Source: Dactylosporangium sp. AC04546 (GTDB lineage: Bacteria; Actinomycetota; Actinomycetes; Mycobacteriales; Micromonosporaceae). From it: a DNA stretch of 64,000 nt. Positions 7,562 through 17,691 of this stretch are shown here, piece after piece (within the stretch, counting starts at the first letter, position 1; the number at the start of each line of letters is the position of its first letter). Position numbers and translations under genes: made by a program. The stretch is taken from the NCBI RefSeq assembly GCF_022095675.1, contig NZ_JAHYSG010000011.1, positions 103,778 to 167,777 on the forward strand, given 5' to 3'. Under the pieces are notes generated by a model that saw nothing but the letters and a program-made list of their open reading frames with translations, ran no database searches and was not told where the DNA came from.

Positions 7562-9463
7562 ATGTCGACCCCTACCCAGGGCCGCCACGGTCCAGCTAGG
7601 TTGCGCCCCGGGCGCCGGCTCATCGGCCGGGCCCTCGCGCTCAGCCTCGTGCTGACGACCGTCGCCGCCGGCACCGCGACGGCTGCCGCGGCATCCCCGC
7701 CACCCTCCGGCGGCTCGACCTTCGGTCCGAACGTGACCGTGTTCGACCCGAGCATGCCGGTCAGTGAGATCCAGGCGAAGCTCGACGCCACCCACGCGGC
7801 GCAGGTCGACGCCGAGATGGCGCCGAACCGCTACGCCTTCATGTTCAAGCCCGGCACGTACGGCACGGCTGAGCAGCCGCTGCAGATCAAGGTCGGGTAC
7901 TACACCGAGATCGTCGGCCTCGGCGCCTCGCCGACGGACGTGCTGATCAACGGCAAGGTCGAGGTGTACAACCGCTGCCTCGCCGACGGCGGCACCAGCA
8001 ACTGCCTCGCGCTGGTGAACTTCTGGCGCGGCCTGTCCAACCTGTCGATCAACATCAACTCGGCGGGGCAGGACGGCTGCCGCGGCTCGGCCAACTTCTG
8101 GGCCGTGTCGCAGGCCGTGTCGATGCGCCGCCTCAACATCAGCGGCGCGAACCTGTCGCTGATGGACTACTGCACGGCCGGCCCGCAGTACGCCAGCGGT
8201 GGCTTCATCGCCGACTCGAAGCTGCCGTTCGTGGTCAGCGGCTCGCAGCAGCAGTGGCTCACCCGCAACTCCGAGGTCGCCGGCTGGTCCAACGCCGTGT
8301 GGAACCAGGTCTTCTCCGGCGTGGTCGGTGCTCCGGACGAGTCCGGCTTCCCCGCCACGCCGTACACGACCCTGGCCACCACGCCGGTCAGCCGTGAGAA
8401 GCCGTACGTCTACGTCGACGCCAAGGGCAAGTACTTCGTCCGCGTGCCGTCGGCGCAGAAGAACACCAGCGGCGTCTCCTGGGCCAACGGCATGACGCCC
8501 GGCCGCAGCATCCCGCTGTCGGACTTCTACGTCGCGAAGCCGGGCGACTCGGTCACCAAGATCAACGTCGCCCTGGCGCTGGGCAAGCACCTCCTGCTCA
8601 CCCCGGGCGTCTACGACATCCCGCGCAGCATCGAGGTCCGCTGGCCCAACCAGGTCGTCCTCGGCCTGGGCCTGGCCACGCTGACCGCGGTGAACGGCTC
8701 GATCCCGCTCGACGTCGCCGGCGTCCCGGGTGTCGTCATCGCCGGCGTCGCGATCGACGCCGGGACCAAGGAGTCGCCCGTCCTGCTGCGCGTCGGCAAG
8801 GAGCACGGGCTCAACTTCAGCGACCCGAGCAACCCGACCACGCTGTCCGACGTGTACTTCCGCGTCGGCGGCCCGCACATCGGCAAGGCCGACACGGCCC
8901 TGCAGGTGAACAGCGACAACGTGCTGATCGACCACACCTGGGTGTGGCGCGGTGACCACGGTGTCGAGGGCTTCACCGAGGGCGTGAACGGCGACACCCA
9001 GCGCTGGCGGACCAACATCGGTCGCTACGGCGCGGTCATCAACGGCGACAACGTCACCGCGACCGGCCTCTTCGTCGAGCACTTCCAGAAGTACAACACC
9101 GTCTGGAACGGCGACAAGGGCACCACGATCCTCTACCAGAACGAGCTGCCCTACGACCCGCCGACGCAGGCCGACTGGATGAACGGCAGCGTCGAGGGCT
9201 ACGCGGGTTACAAGGTCGGCGACAAGGTGAAGACGCACAACCTCTACGGGGCGGGCGTCTACGTCTTCAACCAGAACAACCCGTCGATCCACACCGAGAA
9301 CGGCTTCGAGGTCCCCAACAAGCCGGGCATCAAGCTGCACCACATCATGACCGTCAACCTCAGCGCCGGCATCATCGACCACGTCGTCAACGGCGTGGGT
9401 GACGCGGCGGACACCACCAAGATCGGCCAGCCGGTGTTCATCACCGACTACCCGGCCCCGTAA
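7562..9463 (+). CDS. Secreted beta-helix (pectate-lyase/GH55-like) protein
   Basis: A 633-residue secreted protein. The ATG at 7562 is chosen because GGAGAGGA lies ten bases upstream and a clean signal peptide follows (basic RPGRRLIGRALALS, hydrophobic LVLTTVAAGTA, Ala-rich cleavage region). The rest shows repeated short beta-helix rungs (LNISGANLSLMDYC, VVIAGVAIDAG, VLIDHTWVWRGDHGVEG) and NLSININSAGQDGCRGSANFW. Such proteins are often named adenylyl cyclase or coagulation-factor-domain proteins in actinomycetes, but the fold is that of right-handed beta-helix polysaccharide lyases and GH55-type glucanases. The substrate is unknown. The upstream LacI-type palindrome supports carbohydrate induction. 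A strong terminator follows. Confidence 0.7.
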   Translation: MSTPTQGRHGPARLRPGRRLIGRALALSLVLTTVAAGTATAAAASPPPSGGSTFGPNVTVFDPSMPVSEIQAKLDATHAAQVDAEMAPNRYAFMFKPGTYGTAEQPLQIKVGYYTEIVGLGASPTDVLINGKVEVYNRCLADGGTSNCLALVNFWRGLSNLSININSAGQDGCRGSANFWAVSQAVSMRRLNISGANLSLMDYCTAGPQYASGGFIADSKLPFVVSGSQQQWLTRNSEVAGWSNAVWNQVFSGVVGAPDESGFPATPYTTLATTPVSREKPYVYVDAKGKYFVRVPSAQKNTSGVSWANGMTPGRSIPLSDFYVAKPGDSVTKINVALALGKHLLLTPGVYDIPRSIEVRWPNQVVLGLGLATLTAVNGSIPLDVAGVPGVVIAGVAIDAGTKESPVLLRVGKEHGLNFSDPSNPTTLSDVYFRVGGPHIGKADTALQVNSDNVLIDHTWVWRGDHGVEGFTEGVNGDTQRWRTNIGRYGAVINGDNVTATGLFVEHFQKYNTVWNGDKGTTILYQNELPYDPPTQADWMNGSVEGYAGYKVGDKVKTHNLYGAGVYVFNQNNPSIHTENGFEVPNKPGIKLHHIMTVNLSAGIIDHVVNGVGDAADTTKIGQPVFITDYPAP

Positions 9464-9479
9464 GACCCCTGAAAGAACG

Positions 9480-9521
9480 GCGCGGGCCGGGGCGTACTGC
9501 CCCGGCCCGCGCTGCTTTTTT
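9480..9521 (+). terminator. Rho-independent terminator
   Basis: A perfect 14-bp GC stem (arms 9480-9493 and 9499-9512) with a five-base loop is followed by TGC and a run of T (9515-9521). It ends the beta-helix gene transcript. Confidence 0.9.
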
Positions 9522-9525
9522 GTCG

Positions 9526-9768
9526 TCAGGCGCTGACGATCGTGGGCGCCGCGGCCCGCTGCTCGGCGGGCATCAGGATCCACAGGATCGGGTAGATCAG
9601 GATCTGGCTGCCCGGGATGGCCAGCAGGATCAGCAGGAAGAGCAGCCGCGCCGGCCACGGGTCGATGCCGAACCGGCGGCCGAGCCCGGCGATGACGCCG
9701 CCCAGCAGCCGGCCCTCGGTGGGGCGGACCAAGCCGTGCTGACGCATCGTGCCGTACACGGTTTCCAT
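9526..9768 (-). CDS. PspC domain protein
   Basis: An 80-residue protein typical of stand-alone PspC domains. It has LVRPTEGRLLGGVIAGLGRRF then one membrane span (ARLLFLLILLAI...YPILWILMP). PspC proteins sense or respond to envelope stress at the cytoplasmic membrane. The ATG is preceded by AAGGAGAATCGAG on the minus strand, a strong ribosome site. The gene is monocistronic, convergent with the beta-helix gene and separated from it by the terminator at 9480-9521. Confidence 0.9.
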   Translation of the reverse strand: METVYGTMRQHGLVRPTEGRLLGGVIAGLGRRFGIDPWPARLLFLLILLAIPGSQILIYPILWILMPAEQRAAAPTIVSA

Positions 9769-9870
9769 CTCGATTCTCCTTGTCGTCTTGCTCCTCTTGG
9801 GATGTATCGAGCATGGCTCCGGGGACGTCCTAGACGCATCGGGGACCGACCCCGCTCTTGACCTCAGGGT

Positions 9871-10992
9871 TCAGCTGTAGTCGAGCGAGTAGCTGTTCGT
9901 GGTGAAGTTGGCCCGGCCGGCGGTGCCGGTGAGCTCGAAGCCGAACTGCGCGTCGCCGACGGTCACGTCGCCCCACCAGCCCTGCGTGCGCAGCCAGTTG
10001 AGCACCGCCAGGACGTCGATGGTGCCGGCGTTGGTCTTGCTGGTGCGAACGAACGAGAAGACCGCGTTGCTGCCGTTGGAGCCGCGGTAGACGTTCCAGG
10101 TATGGCCGCCGACGCTGACGTTGCGGGCGTTGGGCACCGCGCCGTTCGAGTCGTAGGACTCGGCGATCGGCCCGACGGCGCCGTTCTGGTTGCACCAGAT
10201 CATGACCTCGTAGGCGTAGTTGTTGGCCCAGATGTCGTACGCGGTCGCGTAGTCGCCGTCGCTCGCCACAGTCACGTTGAACGAGCTGCGCAGCGAGCTC
10301 AGGGAGCTCAGGGTCCGGTTGAGGATCTTCGACGTGTGCGGATACGCCTTCACGCCGCTCGTGCGCGGGTGCTGGGCGACGACGCCCCAGTTGGTGCCGG
10401 TGCGGGCCCAGATCGTCTGCGGCCCGGCGCCCGAGCCCCAGATGTTGTTCCGGACGGTGTACCCGCCGTTCGTCCAGGTGTCCCACTGCCCGCTGGCGAC
10501 CCAGACGGCATCGGAGGGCACGCCGGTACCGCTCGGCGGCGGGGAGCTGGACGCGCTGCGCGACGGCGTCGGGCTCGTGGTGCTGACGCTGCCGGTGCAG
10601 GCGGTGCCGTTGAGGCTGAACGCCGTGGGCACCGGGTTGCTGCCGGTCCACGAGCCGTTGAAGCCGAACGAGGCCGTCCCGTTCGTCGCGATCGAGCCGT
10701 TGTACGACGCGTTGCGGGCCGTGACCTGGGCCCCGCTCTGGGTCACGGTGGCGCTCCAGGCCTGGGTGACCTGCTGGCCGGCCGAGTAGGACCAGGTGAG
10801 CGTCCAGGCGCTGACCGGGTCGCCGAGGTTGGTGATGGTGACGTTGGCCCCGAACCCGCCCGGCCACTGGCTGGCCACCGAGTACCCGACCCGGCACCCG
10901 GCCGCGGCCGACGCGGGCATCGCCACCACGACCCCGGCGGTGATGACGGCGACCGCCGCCGCGATGGACAGCGCTAGATGACGTCTGAGCAT
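9871..10992 (-). CDS. Secreted endo-beta-1,4-glucanase, CBM2 plus GH12
   Basis: A 373-residue secreted cellulase. The ATG at 10992 is chosen for the GAAAGGA site upstream and the signal peptide that follows ([20 protein letters not shown], cleavage near PASAAA). A CBM2 cellulose-binding domain comes first ([20 protein letters not shown]... FSLNGTAC), then a Ser/Thr/Pro linker. The GH12 domain is marked by AYEVMIWCN, which holds the nucleophile Glu, and by [10 protein letters not shown], which holds the acid/base Glu. It cuts internal beta-1,4-glucan bonds outside the cell. An N-terminal CBM2 before GH12 is less common than a C-terminal one. A LacI-like inverted repeat at 11016-11031 lies just upstream. 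Confidence 0.9.
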   Translation of the reverse strand: MLRRHLALSIAAAVAVITAGVVVAMPASAAAGCRVGYSVASQWPGGFGANVTITNLGDPVSAWTLTWSYSAGQQVTQAWSATVTQSGAQVTARNASYNGSIATNGTASFGFNGSWTGSNPVPTAFSLNGTACTGSVSTTSPTPSRSASSSPPPSGTGVPSDAVWVASGQWDTWTNGGYTVRNNIWGSGAGPQTIWARTGTNWGVVAQHPRTSGVKAYPHTSKILNRTLSSLSSLRSSFNVTVASDGDYATAYDIWANNYAYEVMIWCNQNGAVGPIAESYDSNGAVPNARNVSVGGHTWNVYRGSNGSNAVFSFVRTSKTNAGTIDVLAVLNWLRTQGWWGDVTVGDAQFGFELTGTAGRANFTTNSYSLDYS

Positions 10993-11015
10993 GGCCGCAT
11001 CCTTTCGGCACGAGA

Positions 11016-11031
11016 GTCGAACCGCTTCGAC
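11016..11031. promoter_or_regulatory. Candidate LacI-type operator of the GH12 gene
   Basis: GTCGAACCGCTTCGAC has perfect 6-bp arms around CCGC and lies 24 bases before the GH12 start codon. The CGAA-N4-TTCG shape fits LacI-family sites in actinomycetes. No regulator gene is adjacent. Confidence 0.4.
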
Positions 11032-11123
11032 GCCGGAAGCTAGCGCCATGCATCGATGGTCGTCAACTTCGAGGAAAGGGGCGCGCGGAGCGGGCGTGAA
11101 AGTTACCGGGTTAAGGTTCGGCA

Positions 11124-11840
11124 GTGGGCACGACCGCGTACGTCGACGGCATCGCTTTCTGGGAACCCGGCGAAGCGGTGGCCGACATGTTCTGCGTGCA
11201 GGTACGCGTGCTGGAGCGCTGGATCCGCCGCTCCAGCGGCATCGTGGGCCCCGAGTCCGACGAGATCGTTGTCGACCCGCTCAAGCTGCGCGAGTTCCTG
11301 GTCTTCCAGCTCAACGCCTGGGCCCGCACCAGCTCACCGTCCCTGAAGGCGATGCTGCAGGGCACCGTGCAGGTCCTCGCCGCGCTGGACGAGCATCTCA
11401 ACGGCCCGCTGCGTGAGCTGGGCGCCGTCCCGGAGATCCAACGCGGCCGGCTCGCGGCCGTCTCGCCCAGCACCCTGCGCCCGGCGCCGTGGGGCCCACC
11501 GACCGCGGCCGATCTCCCGCAATCGGTGCGCTTCGAACTCGCCACGATCGTCCAGGACCTGGTCCGCGGCTGGTACAAGACCCTGGAAGAGCGCCTCGGC
11601 AGCGCCGGCTGGCCGGCGGACCGCCTGCGCGAGGTCGTCGAGTCGTACGCGATCCCCCTGCTCATGCCGCCCCAGCGCATCCCGCCGGACCTGATCAGCA
11701 CGGTCGAGGACGGGCGGCGGACCAGCCTGATGTCGCTGTGGGACACGGTGTACGGCGTGTCGCGCCTGCGCCTGCAGGTCGTCCACGACGAGCAGGGCCA
11801 CCGGGTGACGTGGCTGGGCTTCGGCGACCCGCCTGGCTGA
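11124..11840 (+). CDS. Hypothetical protein
   Basis: A 238-residue soluble protein of unknown function with a GTG start at 11124; AAGG upstream is only a weak ribosome site. The N-terminal part ([20 protein letters not shown]) could be helical, followed by a long amphipathic region ([20 protein letters not shown]). The middle is Pro-rich, and the C-terminus ends in strands [20 protein letters not shown]. No signal peptide or membrane span is seen. It is convergent with the LAL regulator that follows. I cannot assign a family. Confidence 0.6.
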   Translation: MGTTAYVDGIAFWEPGEAVADMFCVQVRVLERWIRRSSGIVGPESDEIVVDPLKLREFLVFQLNAWARTSSPSLKAMLQGTVQVLAALDEHLNGPLRELGAVPEIQRGRLAAVSPSTLRPAPWGPPTAADLPQSVRFELATIVQDLVRGWYKTLEERLGSAGWPADRLREVVESYAIPLLMPPQRIPPDLISTVEDGRRTSLMSLWDTVYGVSRLRLQVVHDEQGHRVTWLGFGDPPG

Positions 11841-11868
11841 GGGTTTTCGCACCCGTTTTCGCGACCGC

Positions 11869-14580
11869 CTAGCTGAGGTCCAGCCGGGCCAGTTGGGTCC
11901 GGCTGGATACGTTGAGCTTGGGGAATGCCCGGTACAGGTGGTAGCTGACGGTCTTCGGGCTGATGAACAGCTGCGCCCCGATCTCGCGGTTGGTCAGCCC
12001 GGCCGCGACCAGCCGGACGATCTGGAGCTCCTGCGGCGAGAGCGCGGCCGCCGCGTCGCCGACCGACACCGCGGGCTGCTCGCCCGCCGCGCGCAGCTCG
12101 GCCCGGGCCCGCCGCGACCAGGGCTCGGCCCCCAGCCGCTCGAACAGCTCGGCCGCCGTCCGCAGGTGGGTGCGCGCCTCGGTCTTGCGGCGGTCGCGGC
12201 GCAGGCGTTCGCCGTAGGCGAGGTGCGTACGGGCCGCCTCCCAGGGACGACCACCGCCGCCCACCGCGGCGGCGAAGAGCGCTTCCCCGCCGCCGGGCGC
12301 GAGCAGGGCGCGGCAGCGTTGCAGTACCGAATCGGCCCATGGAACGCGGGCAGCGTCGGCCCACTCGGCGAACCGCTCGCAGGCGGCCTCCGCCGTGGCC
12401 CGGTCGCCCGCGCGGACGGCGGCCTCGACCTGGTCCGGAGCGAAGTACACCGCCTGGATCTGGTGACGGACCGGGCCGGCCAGCGCGGCGGTCAGCCGCT
12501 CCGACGCCTCGGCCGCGCGCCCCTGCCCGAGGTCCAGCAGCGCGAGCGCCCATTCCGCCCACGCCAGACCGTTGGCGATGTGGTTCGTCTGGTACCGCAC
12601 GTGGCACCGCTCCGCCAGCCGCACGCACTCGCCGGCGTCGCCCCGGGCGGCGGCGATCCAGGCCAGGACACCCTCCAGGTATCCGGCCCGGTTGGGCTGG
12701 CCGGTGTCGGCGGCGAGCTGCAGCCCTTCGGCGGCGGTGGCGACGGCGTCGCGGAACCGGCCCAGGTACAGCTCGGCGGCGGCGAGCGTCACGTGTGCGA
12801 GCGGCAGCCAGCCGACCGCCCCTTCGGCGCGGCTGCGGGCGGCGACGGCGGCGGCGATCTCGCGGCTCGCCTCGAAGTCGCCGACCAGCCCGGCGACGAA
12901 CGCCGCGTTGAGCCGCAGGTTGGGCGGCCCGATGTGGGCGTCGGCGACCATGCGGCGCATCTCGGCCAGTCCAGCCGCGGGCCCATCGACCAGCAGCCGC
13001 GCGGCGCCGGTAACGGCGGCGACGGCCGGATCGAGCCCGTCCTCCTGCCGCAGCCCGAGCTTGTGGAGCAGCTCGGCGGCCTCGGCGACCCGCGGCGGAT
13101 CGCTGAGCTGCCAGGCGTTGCGGGCGGCGTCGACGAGCATCAACCCGGCGGCGACCCGATCGGTACCCGCCACGGCCGCGGCCCCGGCAACGAGATGCTC
13201 ATGGGCGGAGGCGGCGGCCCCTTCGTCGAAGGCGAGCTTGGCCCGCAGCTCGTACACACGAGGCGTGGCGAACCCTTTCGGCAACCGCTCAAGCACGGCA
13301 TGCGTCTGCTCCGGCCGCCCGGCCTCGTTGGCGGCCACGGCAGCGGCCACGAGCCGGCCGGCCCGGCTGGCTTCGGTAACGCTGAGCTCGGCGGCCCGTT
13401 CGAGGGCAGCGGCCGTGGCCGCGTACCCTTTCCGCCCCCGGGCCCGCTCCGCCGCCCCGTCGAGCGCACGCGCCACAGCCTCATCGGGCCTGGTGGCGGC
13501 AGCCGCGAGATGCCAGGCCCGCCGGTCGGCGGCATCGGGATCCCCAGCGCCGTCGGTCGCCGGAGCGCCACCCTCGAACCCTGCGGTCTCCCCCAGCGCG
13601 GCGGCCAGTGCCCGGTGGGCGGCCAGGCGGCGGTCGAAGGTCGTGTGGCGGTAGGCGGCCGCCCTCAGCAGCGGGTGCGTGAACGCGATCCTCCCGTCCG
13701 CGACCTGCACCAGCCCGGCCTCCTCCGCCGCGGCGAGCGCCGCCGCGCCGAGACCGGCGATCTCCAGTGCCCGCAGCACGGTGCCGAGATCAGCGGCCGC
13801 GTCGGCCGCAGCGATGAGCAGCGCGGTGCGGGCCGCCGGCGGCAGCCGGTCCAGGCGGGCCGCGAACGCCGACTGGATCCGGTCCGGCAGCGGCAGCGGG
13901 CGGCCGTCGGCCGAAGAGCCCGTGCGGGGTAGCTCCCGCAGCGCCAGCGGGTTGCCGGCACTCTCCGCGACCACGCGGCGGCGGACCGCCTCGGGCAGGC
14001 CCGGCGTACTGGCCTCCACGAGGCGCTCAGCGGCGGACGGGTCGAGGCCGCCGAGGCGATGGGAAGCCAGGCCGGCCGGGTCGAACTCGTCGCGGGCGCC
14101 GAACAGCACCGCCACCGCCTCGGCCTGCAGGCGGCGGGCGACGAACCGGAGCGCCTGGGCGGAGGCGCGGTCCAGCCAGTGCGCGTCGTCGACGACGCAC
14201 AGCACCGGGCGGTCCTCGGCCAGCTCGGCGAGCAGCGACAACACGGCGACGCCGACGAGCAGTTGGTCGCCGCCGGCCGCCGGGCCGGTGCCGAGCGCGG
14301 CGCGCAGCGCGGCGGCCTGCACAACAGGCAGCGCCGCGACGCGGTCGAGGGCGGGGCGCAGCAGCTGGTGCAGGGCCGCGAACGGTACCTCCGCCTCGGT
14401 CTCCACACCGGCGCACCGCAGGACCGTCATCCCGGGCGCGGTGACCGCCGCCTGCTCGAGCAGCGCGGTCTTGCCGATCCCGGGGTCGCCCAGGAGTACC
14501 AGCACGGCACTGTGTCCGGCGCGGGCCCGGCCGAGCACCTCGCCCACCAGCGCCTCATCGGCGTCGCGCCCAACCAGCAT
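11869..14580 (-). CDS. LAL-type LuxR family transcriptional regulator
   Basis: A 903-residue regulator of the large ATP-binding LuxR (LAL, MalT-like) class. The N-terminal NTPase has Walker A VLLGDPGIGKTALLEQA (about residues 27-43) and Walker B VLCVVDDAHWLDRA. A long helical TPR-like region fills the middle. The C-terminal LuxR helix-turn-helix reads LSPQELQIVRLVAAGLTNRE then ISPKTVSYHLYRAFPKLNV. Such proteins activate target promoters when ATP and an inducer are bound. It is transcribed away from the ABC transporter at 14662, with 81 bases between the starts, so control of that transporter is possible but unproven. Confidence 0.9.
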   Translation of the reverse strand: MLVGRDADEALVGEVLGRARAGHSAVLVLLGDPGIGKTALLEQAAVTAPGMTVLRCAGVETEAEVPFAALHQLLRPALDRVAALPVVQAAALRAALGTGPAAGGDQLLVGVAVLSLLAELAEDRPVLCVVDDAHWLDRASAQALRFVARRLQAEAVAVLFGARDEFDPAGLASHRLGGLDPSAAERLVEASTPGLPEAVRRRVVAESAGNPLALRELPRTGSSADGRPLPLPDRIQSAFAARLDRLPPAARTALLIAAADAAADLGTVLRALEIAGLGAAALAAAEEAGLVQVADGRIAFTHPLLRAAAYRHTTFDRRLAAHRALAAALGETAGFEGGAPATDGAGDPDAADRRAWHLAAAATRPDEAVARALDGAAERARGRKGYAATAAALERAAELSVTEASRAGRLVAAAVAANEAGRPEQTHAVLERLPKGFATPRVYELRAKLAFDEGAAASAHEHLVAGAAAVAGTDRVAAGLMLVDAARNAWQLSDPPRVAEAAELLHKLGLRQEDGLDPAVAAVTGAARLLVDGPAAGLAEMRRMVADAHIGPPNLRLNAAFVAGLVGDFEASREIAAAVAARSRAEGAVGWLPLAHVTLAAAELYLGRFRDAVATAAEGLQLAADTGQPNRAGYLEGVLAWIAAARGDAGECVRLAERCHVRYQTNHIANGLAWAEWALALLDLGQGRAAEASERLTAALAGPVRHQIQAVYFAPDQVEAAVRAGDRATAEAACERFAEWADAARVPWADSVLQRCRALLAPGGGEALFAAAVGGGGRPWEAARTHLAYGERLRRDRRKTEARTHLRTAAELFERLGAEPWSRRARAELRAAGEQPAVSVGDAAAALSPQELQIVRLVAAGLTNREIGAQLFISPKTVSYHLYRAFPKLNVSSRTQLARLDLS

Positions 14581-14661
14581 GTCGCGCCGAGCGTACCCCT
14601 ACGGGCCGCACCGGTCATGTGTCCGGTACCGGCGGCAGGCGCGGATCCATACGTTCGCGAC

Positions 14662-15381
14662 ATGCCAGTCGTTCAGCTGCACGCCGTCACCCGGCGGTAC
14701 CCCAACGGCGTCACCGCGCTCGATGCGGTATCCGTCGGGTTCGATGCCGGTACATTCACCGCGGTCATGGGCCCGTCCGGCTCCGGCAAGTCGACGCTGC
14801 TGCAGTGCGCCGCCGGCCTGGACCGGCCGACCGCCGGGCGGGTGAGCATCGCCGGCCAGGACCTGTCGGGCCTCGGCGAGCGGCGGCTGACCCGGCTGCG
14901 CCGCGACCGGATCGGGTTCGTGTTCCAGGCGTTCAACCTGCTCCCGGCGCTGACCGCGCGGCAGAACGTCGGCCTGCCGCTGCGGCTGGCCGGGCGCCGG
15001 CCGGACCGGGACGCGGTCGAGCAGGCGCTCGCCGCCGTCGGGCTGGCCGACCGGGGCGGGCACCGGCCGCACGAGCTGTCCGGCGGGCAGCAGCAGCGGG
15101 TGGCGATCGCGCGGGCGCTGGTCACGGCGCCGGCGGTGGTGTTCGCGGACGAGCCGACGGGGGCGCTCGACCGCGGCACTTCCCAGCAGGTACTGCACCT
15201 GTTGCGGGCCCTCGTCGACGAGCGCGGGCAGACGATCGTGATGGTCACGCATGATCCGGTCGCCGCGTCGTACGCCGACCGGGTGCTGTTCCTGACCGAC
15301 GGCAAGCTGGCCGGCGAACTCACCGGCGCCACCCCGGAGGCGGTCGCGGCGCACATGACCCGGCTGGAGGTGCCGGCATGA
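14662..15381 (+). CDS. ABC transporter ATP-binding protein (MacB/LolD type)
   Basis: A 239-residue ABC ATPase. The ATG at 14662 gives the expected N-terminus VQLHAVTRRYPNG. Walker A is MGPSGSGKSTLLQ, the signature is LSGGQQQRVAIARAL, and Walker B is VVFADEPTGALD. The LolD/MacB-like sequence fits the FtsX-type permease encoded next, whose ATG overlaps the TGA of this gene (ATGA). Substrates of this class in actinomycetes include antimicrobial peptides, lipids and envelope components. The specific substrate is unknown. Confidence 0.92.
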   Translation: MPVVQLHAVTRRYPNGVTALDAVSVGFDAGTFTAVMGPSGSGKSTLLQCAAGLDRPTAGRVSIAGQDLSGLGERRLTRLRRDRIGFVFQAFNLLPALTARQNVGLPLRLAGRRPDRDAVEQALAAVGLADRGGHRPHELSGGQQQRVAIARALVTAPAVVFADEPTGALDRGTSQQVLHLLRALVDERGQTIVMVTHDPVAASYADRVLFLTDGKLAGELTGATPEAVAAHMTRLEVPA

Positions 15382-17669
15382 TCGTCATCGCGCTCGCGAC
15401 GCTGCGGCTGCGCTGGCTGTCGTTCGTCGGCACGTTCGTCGCGCTCGCGCTCGGCTCAGCGCTCATGGCGGCGCTCGGGCTGGTGCTGGCCACGACGGTG
15501 ACGGCGCCGGACCGGCCGCCGGCGCGGTACTCCGCGGTGCCGGTCGTGGTGGCCGCCGACCAGACGCTGACGGTGCCGACCTGGCGGGGTGGGTCGAGCG
15601 CGCCGCTGGCCGAGCCGCGCGGGGTGCCCGCTTCCGTCGTCGCGGCGCTGCCCGACGCCGTCGTGGACCGGGTGTTTCCGGCCTTTCTGGATGAGGACGG
15701 CGTCGGCCGGCCCTGGTCGGCGCTCGGGCTGGCCGGGCAGCGCCTGCTGAGCGGCCGGGCGCCCGCCGCGGATGATGAGATCGCGGTCGATGCCGGGGAC
15801 ATCGGGGCATCGGTACCGGTGGTGACCGCCGGCGGGCTCACGAGGTACACCATCGTCGGGATCGTCTCCCGCGGACCGGAAGCGGCGGTCTTCTTCACCG
15901 ACGCCCGCGCCGCGGCCCTCTCCCCGCGCGTCGACGCGCTGGCCGTCACGCGGCCGGTCGACGAGGTGCGGGCGCTCGTCGGCGACCGCGCGCTCGTGCT
16001 GACCGGCCAGGACCGGGCGCGGCTCGACGCCAGTCGCGCGGCCGACGCCCGCGCCCGCAACAACGCGAACACCGTCGTCGGCATCGCGCTCGGCTTCGCG
16101 GCATTCGTGGCCATCTTCGTCGTGGCATCGACATTCGCCTTCGCCGTGACGCAGCGGCGGGCCGAGTTCGCGCTCCTCCGTGCCACGGGAGCGTCCCCGG
16201 GTCAACTGCGGAGGATGGTGTACTGCGAGGCGCTGCTGGTCGCCGTCGTCGCCTCCGCGCTCGGCGCGCTGGGCGGCCCGCCGCTCGGCCGGGTGCTGCT
16301 CGGCTACGCGGCGCCGTCCTGGATCACCGACCTGCGCTCCTACGACTGGCCACTGTGGACGGCGTTCGGCACCGGCACGCTCGTGGCACTGCTGGGCTCG
16401 CTGGCCGCGGCCTGGCGGGCGAGCCGGGTGCGCCCCGGCGAGGCACTGCGCTCGGCGGTCGTCGAGTCGCGCACGATGCCGCTGACCCGCTGGGTGCTGG
16501 GCGGCGGGACGCTGCTGTTCGCGCTGGTCACGATGGCGGTGACGGCGATCGGTGACCCGGCGTCGGCGACGAACCGCAAGACGTACATGCCGGTGGTGAT
16601 GCTGCTCGTCGCCGCGGCCGGCCTGCTCGCGCCCGCGCTGGTCCGCCCGGTGACATCGACACTGGTCGCGCCCCTGTCACGCCTGCGCGGCGCCGCCGCG
16701 CTGGTGGCATCGACGGCGGCCACCGCCTCGGCGCGCCGCACGGCGGCGATCGCCGCGCCGGTGCTGGTGACGGTCGGCCTGGCCGCATCGCTGCTGACGG
16801 CATCGGCGCTCACCGACACCGCCCGCGTCGAGCTGCGCAAGCCGGCCCGCGACACCGCGTTTCTGGTGGTGCCGAAGGGCGCCGGCCTGGACCGCGGCCT
16901 GACGGCGGCGCTGCCGGGCGCCGAGCTGTCGACCCCGACGGCCGTGTACACATTGGAGGGCGAGACGGTCCTGATCCGCCGCCCGGCCGCGGCGGTGACA
17001 TGGGTCGCCGACGACGAGATCATGGTCGCCGCCGACTGGGAGCTGCGCCCCGGCGACACCGCGCACGTCTGGCTGGCCGACGGCAGCCGCGCCGACCTGC
17101 GCGTGACCGGCGTGCTGCCGACCGGCTCGGACGCGGACGCCTACGTCGGCGCGGGCCGCGCGTTCACGGCCCGCCCATCGGTGGCGTACGTCCCGACCGG
17201 CGACCGCGCTCACCTGTCCGGCCTGGCGGCCGAGCACAACGCCCGCGTGGTGACGTCCGCCGAGTTCGCGTCACTCGGCGGCGCCGGCAACTCGGCCAGC
17301 CGCACGGGCCTGCTGGTGGTGCTGGCGATCGTGCTCGGCTACACGGTGCTGAACCTGGTGAACACGCTGCTGATGGCGGCGCCGGACCGGCTGCCCGAGC
17401 GGCGGACGCTGGTACTGCTGGGCGCGAGCCGGCCCCAGGTGCTGCGCACGACGATCCTGGAGGTCCTCATCGCCGTGGCGGTGGGAGTTGTACTGGCGGC
17501 GCTGTGCACGGTGGTCTCGGTCGCGGGCCTGTGGCTGGCACTGCTGCGGGTCACGGGGCCGCTGCCACTGACGGTGCCGTGGCCGATCGTGGGCGCGATC
17601 ACGCTGGCCAGCGTGGTGCTGGCGGCGGTGACGTCAGCGCTGGGGACAGCGGGATCGAGGCGGGCATGA
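15378..17669 (+). CDS. FtsX-type ABC transporter permease
   Basis: A 763-residue permease with two FtsX-like halves. Each has membrane segments around a soluble loop: LRWLSFVGTFVALALGSALM near the N-terminus, VVGIALGFAAFVAIFVVASTFAF around residues 235-255, then groups near 285-350 and 385-420, and a C-terminal set after TGLLVVLAIVLGYTVLNLVN. The QRRAEFALLRATGASPGQLR and ERRTLVLLGASRPQVL loops are the usual cytoplasmic coupling elements. It forms an exporter or mechanotransmission complex with the ATPase encoded immediately upstream. Confidence 0.9.
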   Translation: MIVIALATLRLRWLSFVGTFVALALGSALMAALGLVLATTVTAPDRPPARYSAVPVVVAADQTLTVPTWRGGSSAPLAEPRGVPASVVAALPDAVVDRVFPAFLDEDGVGRPWSALGLAGQRLLSGRAPAADDEIAVDAGDIGASVPVVTAGGLTRYTIVGIVSRGPEAAVFFTDARAAALSPRVDALAVTRPVDEVRALVGDRALVLTGQDRARLDASRAADARARNNANTVVGIALGFAAFVAIFVVASTFAFAVTQRRAEFALLRATGASPGQLRRMVYCEALLVAVVASALGALGGPPLGRVLLGYAAPSWITDLRSYDWPLWTAFGTGTLVALLGSLAAAWRASRVRPGEALRSAVVESRTMPLTRWVLGGGTLLFALVTMAVTAIGDPASATNRKTYMPVVMLLVAAAGLLAPALVRPVTSTLVAPLSRLRGAAALVASTAATASARRTAAIAAPVLVTVGLAASLLTASALTDTARVELRKPARDTAFLVVPKGAGLDRGLTAALPGAELSTPTAVYTLEGETVLIRRPAAAVTWVADDEIMVAADWELRPGDTAHVWLADGSRADLRVTGVLPTGSDADAYVGAGRAFTARPSVAYVPTGDRAHLSGLAAEHNARVVTSAEFASLGGAGNSASRTGLLVVLAIVLGYTVLNLVNTLLMAAPDRLPERRTLVLLGASRPQVLRTTILEVLIAVAVGVVLAALCTVVSVAGLWLALLRVTGPLPLTVPWPIVGAITLASVVLAAVTSALGTAGSRRA

Positions 17670-17691
17670 CAGCCCGATCGTTCGCCTTCTA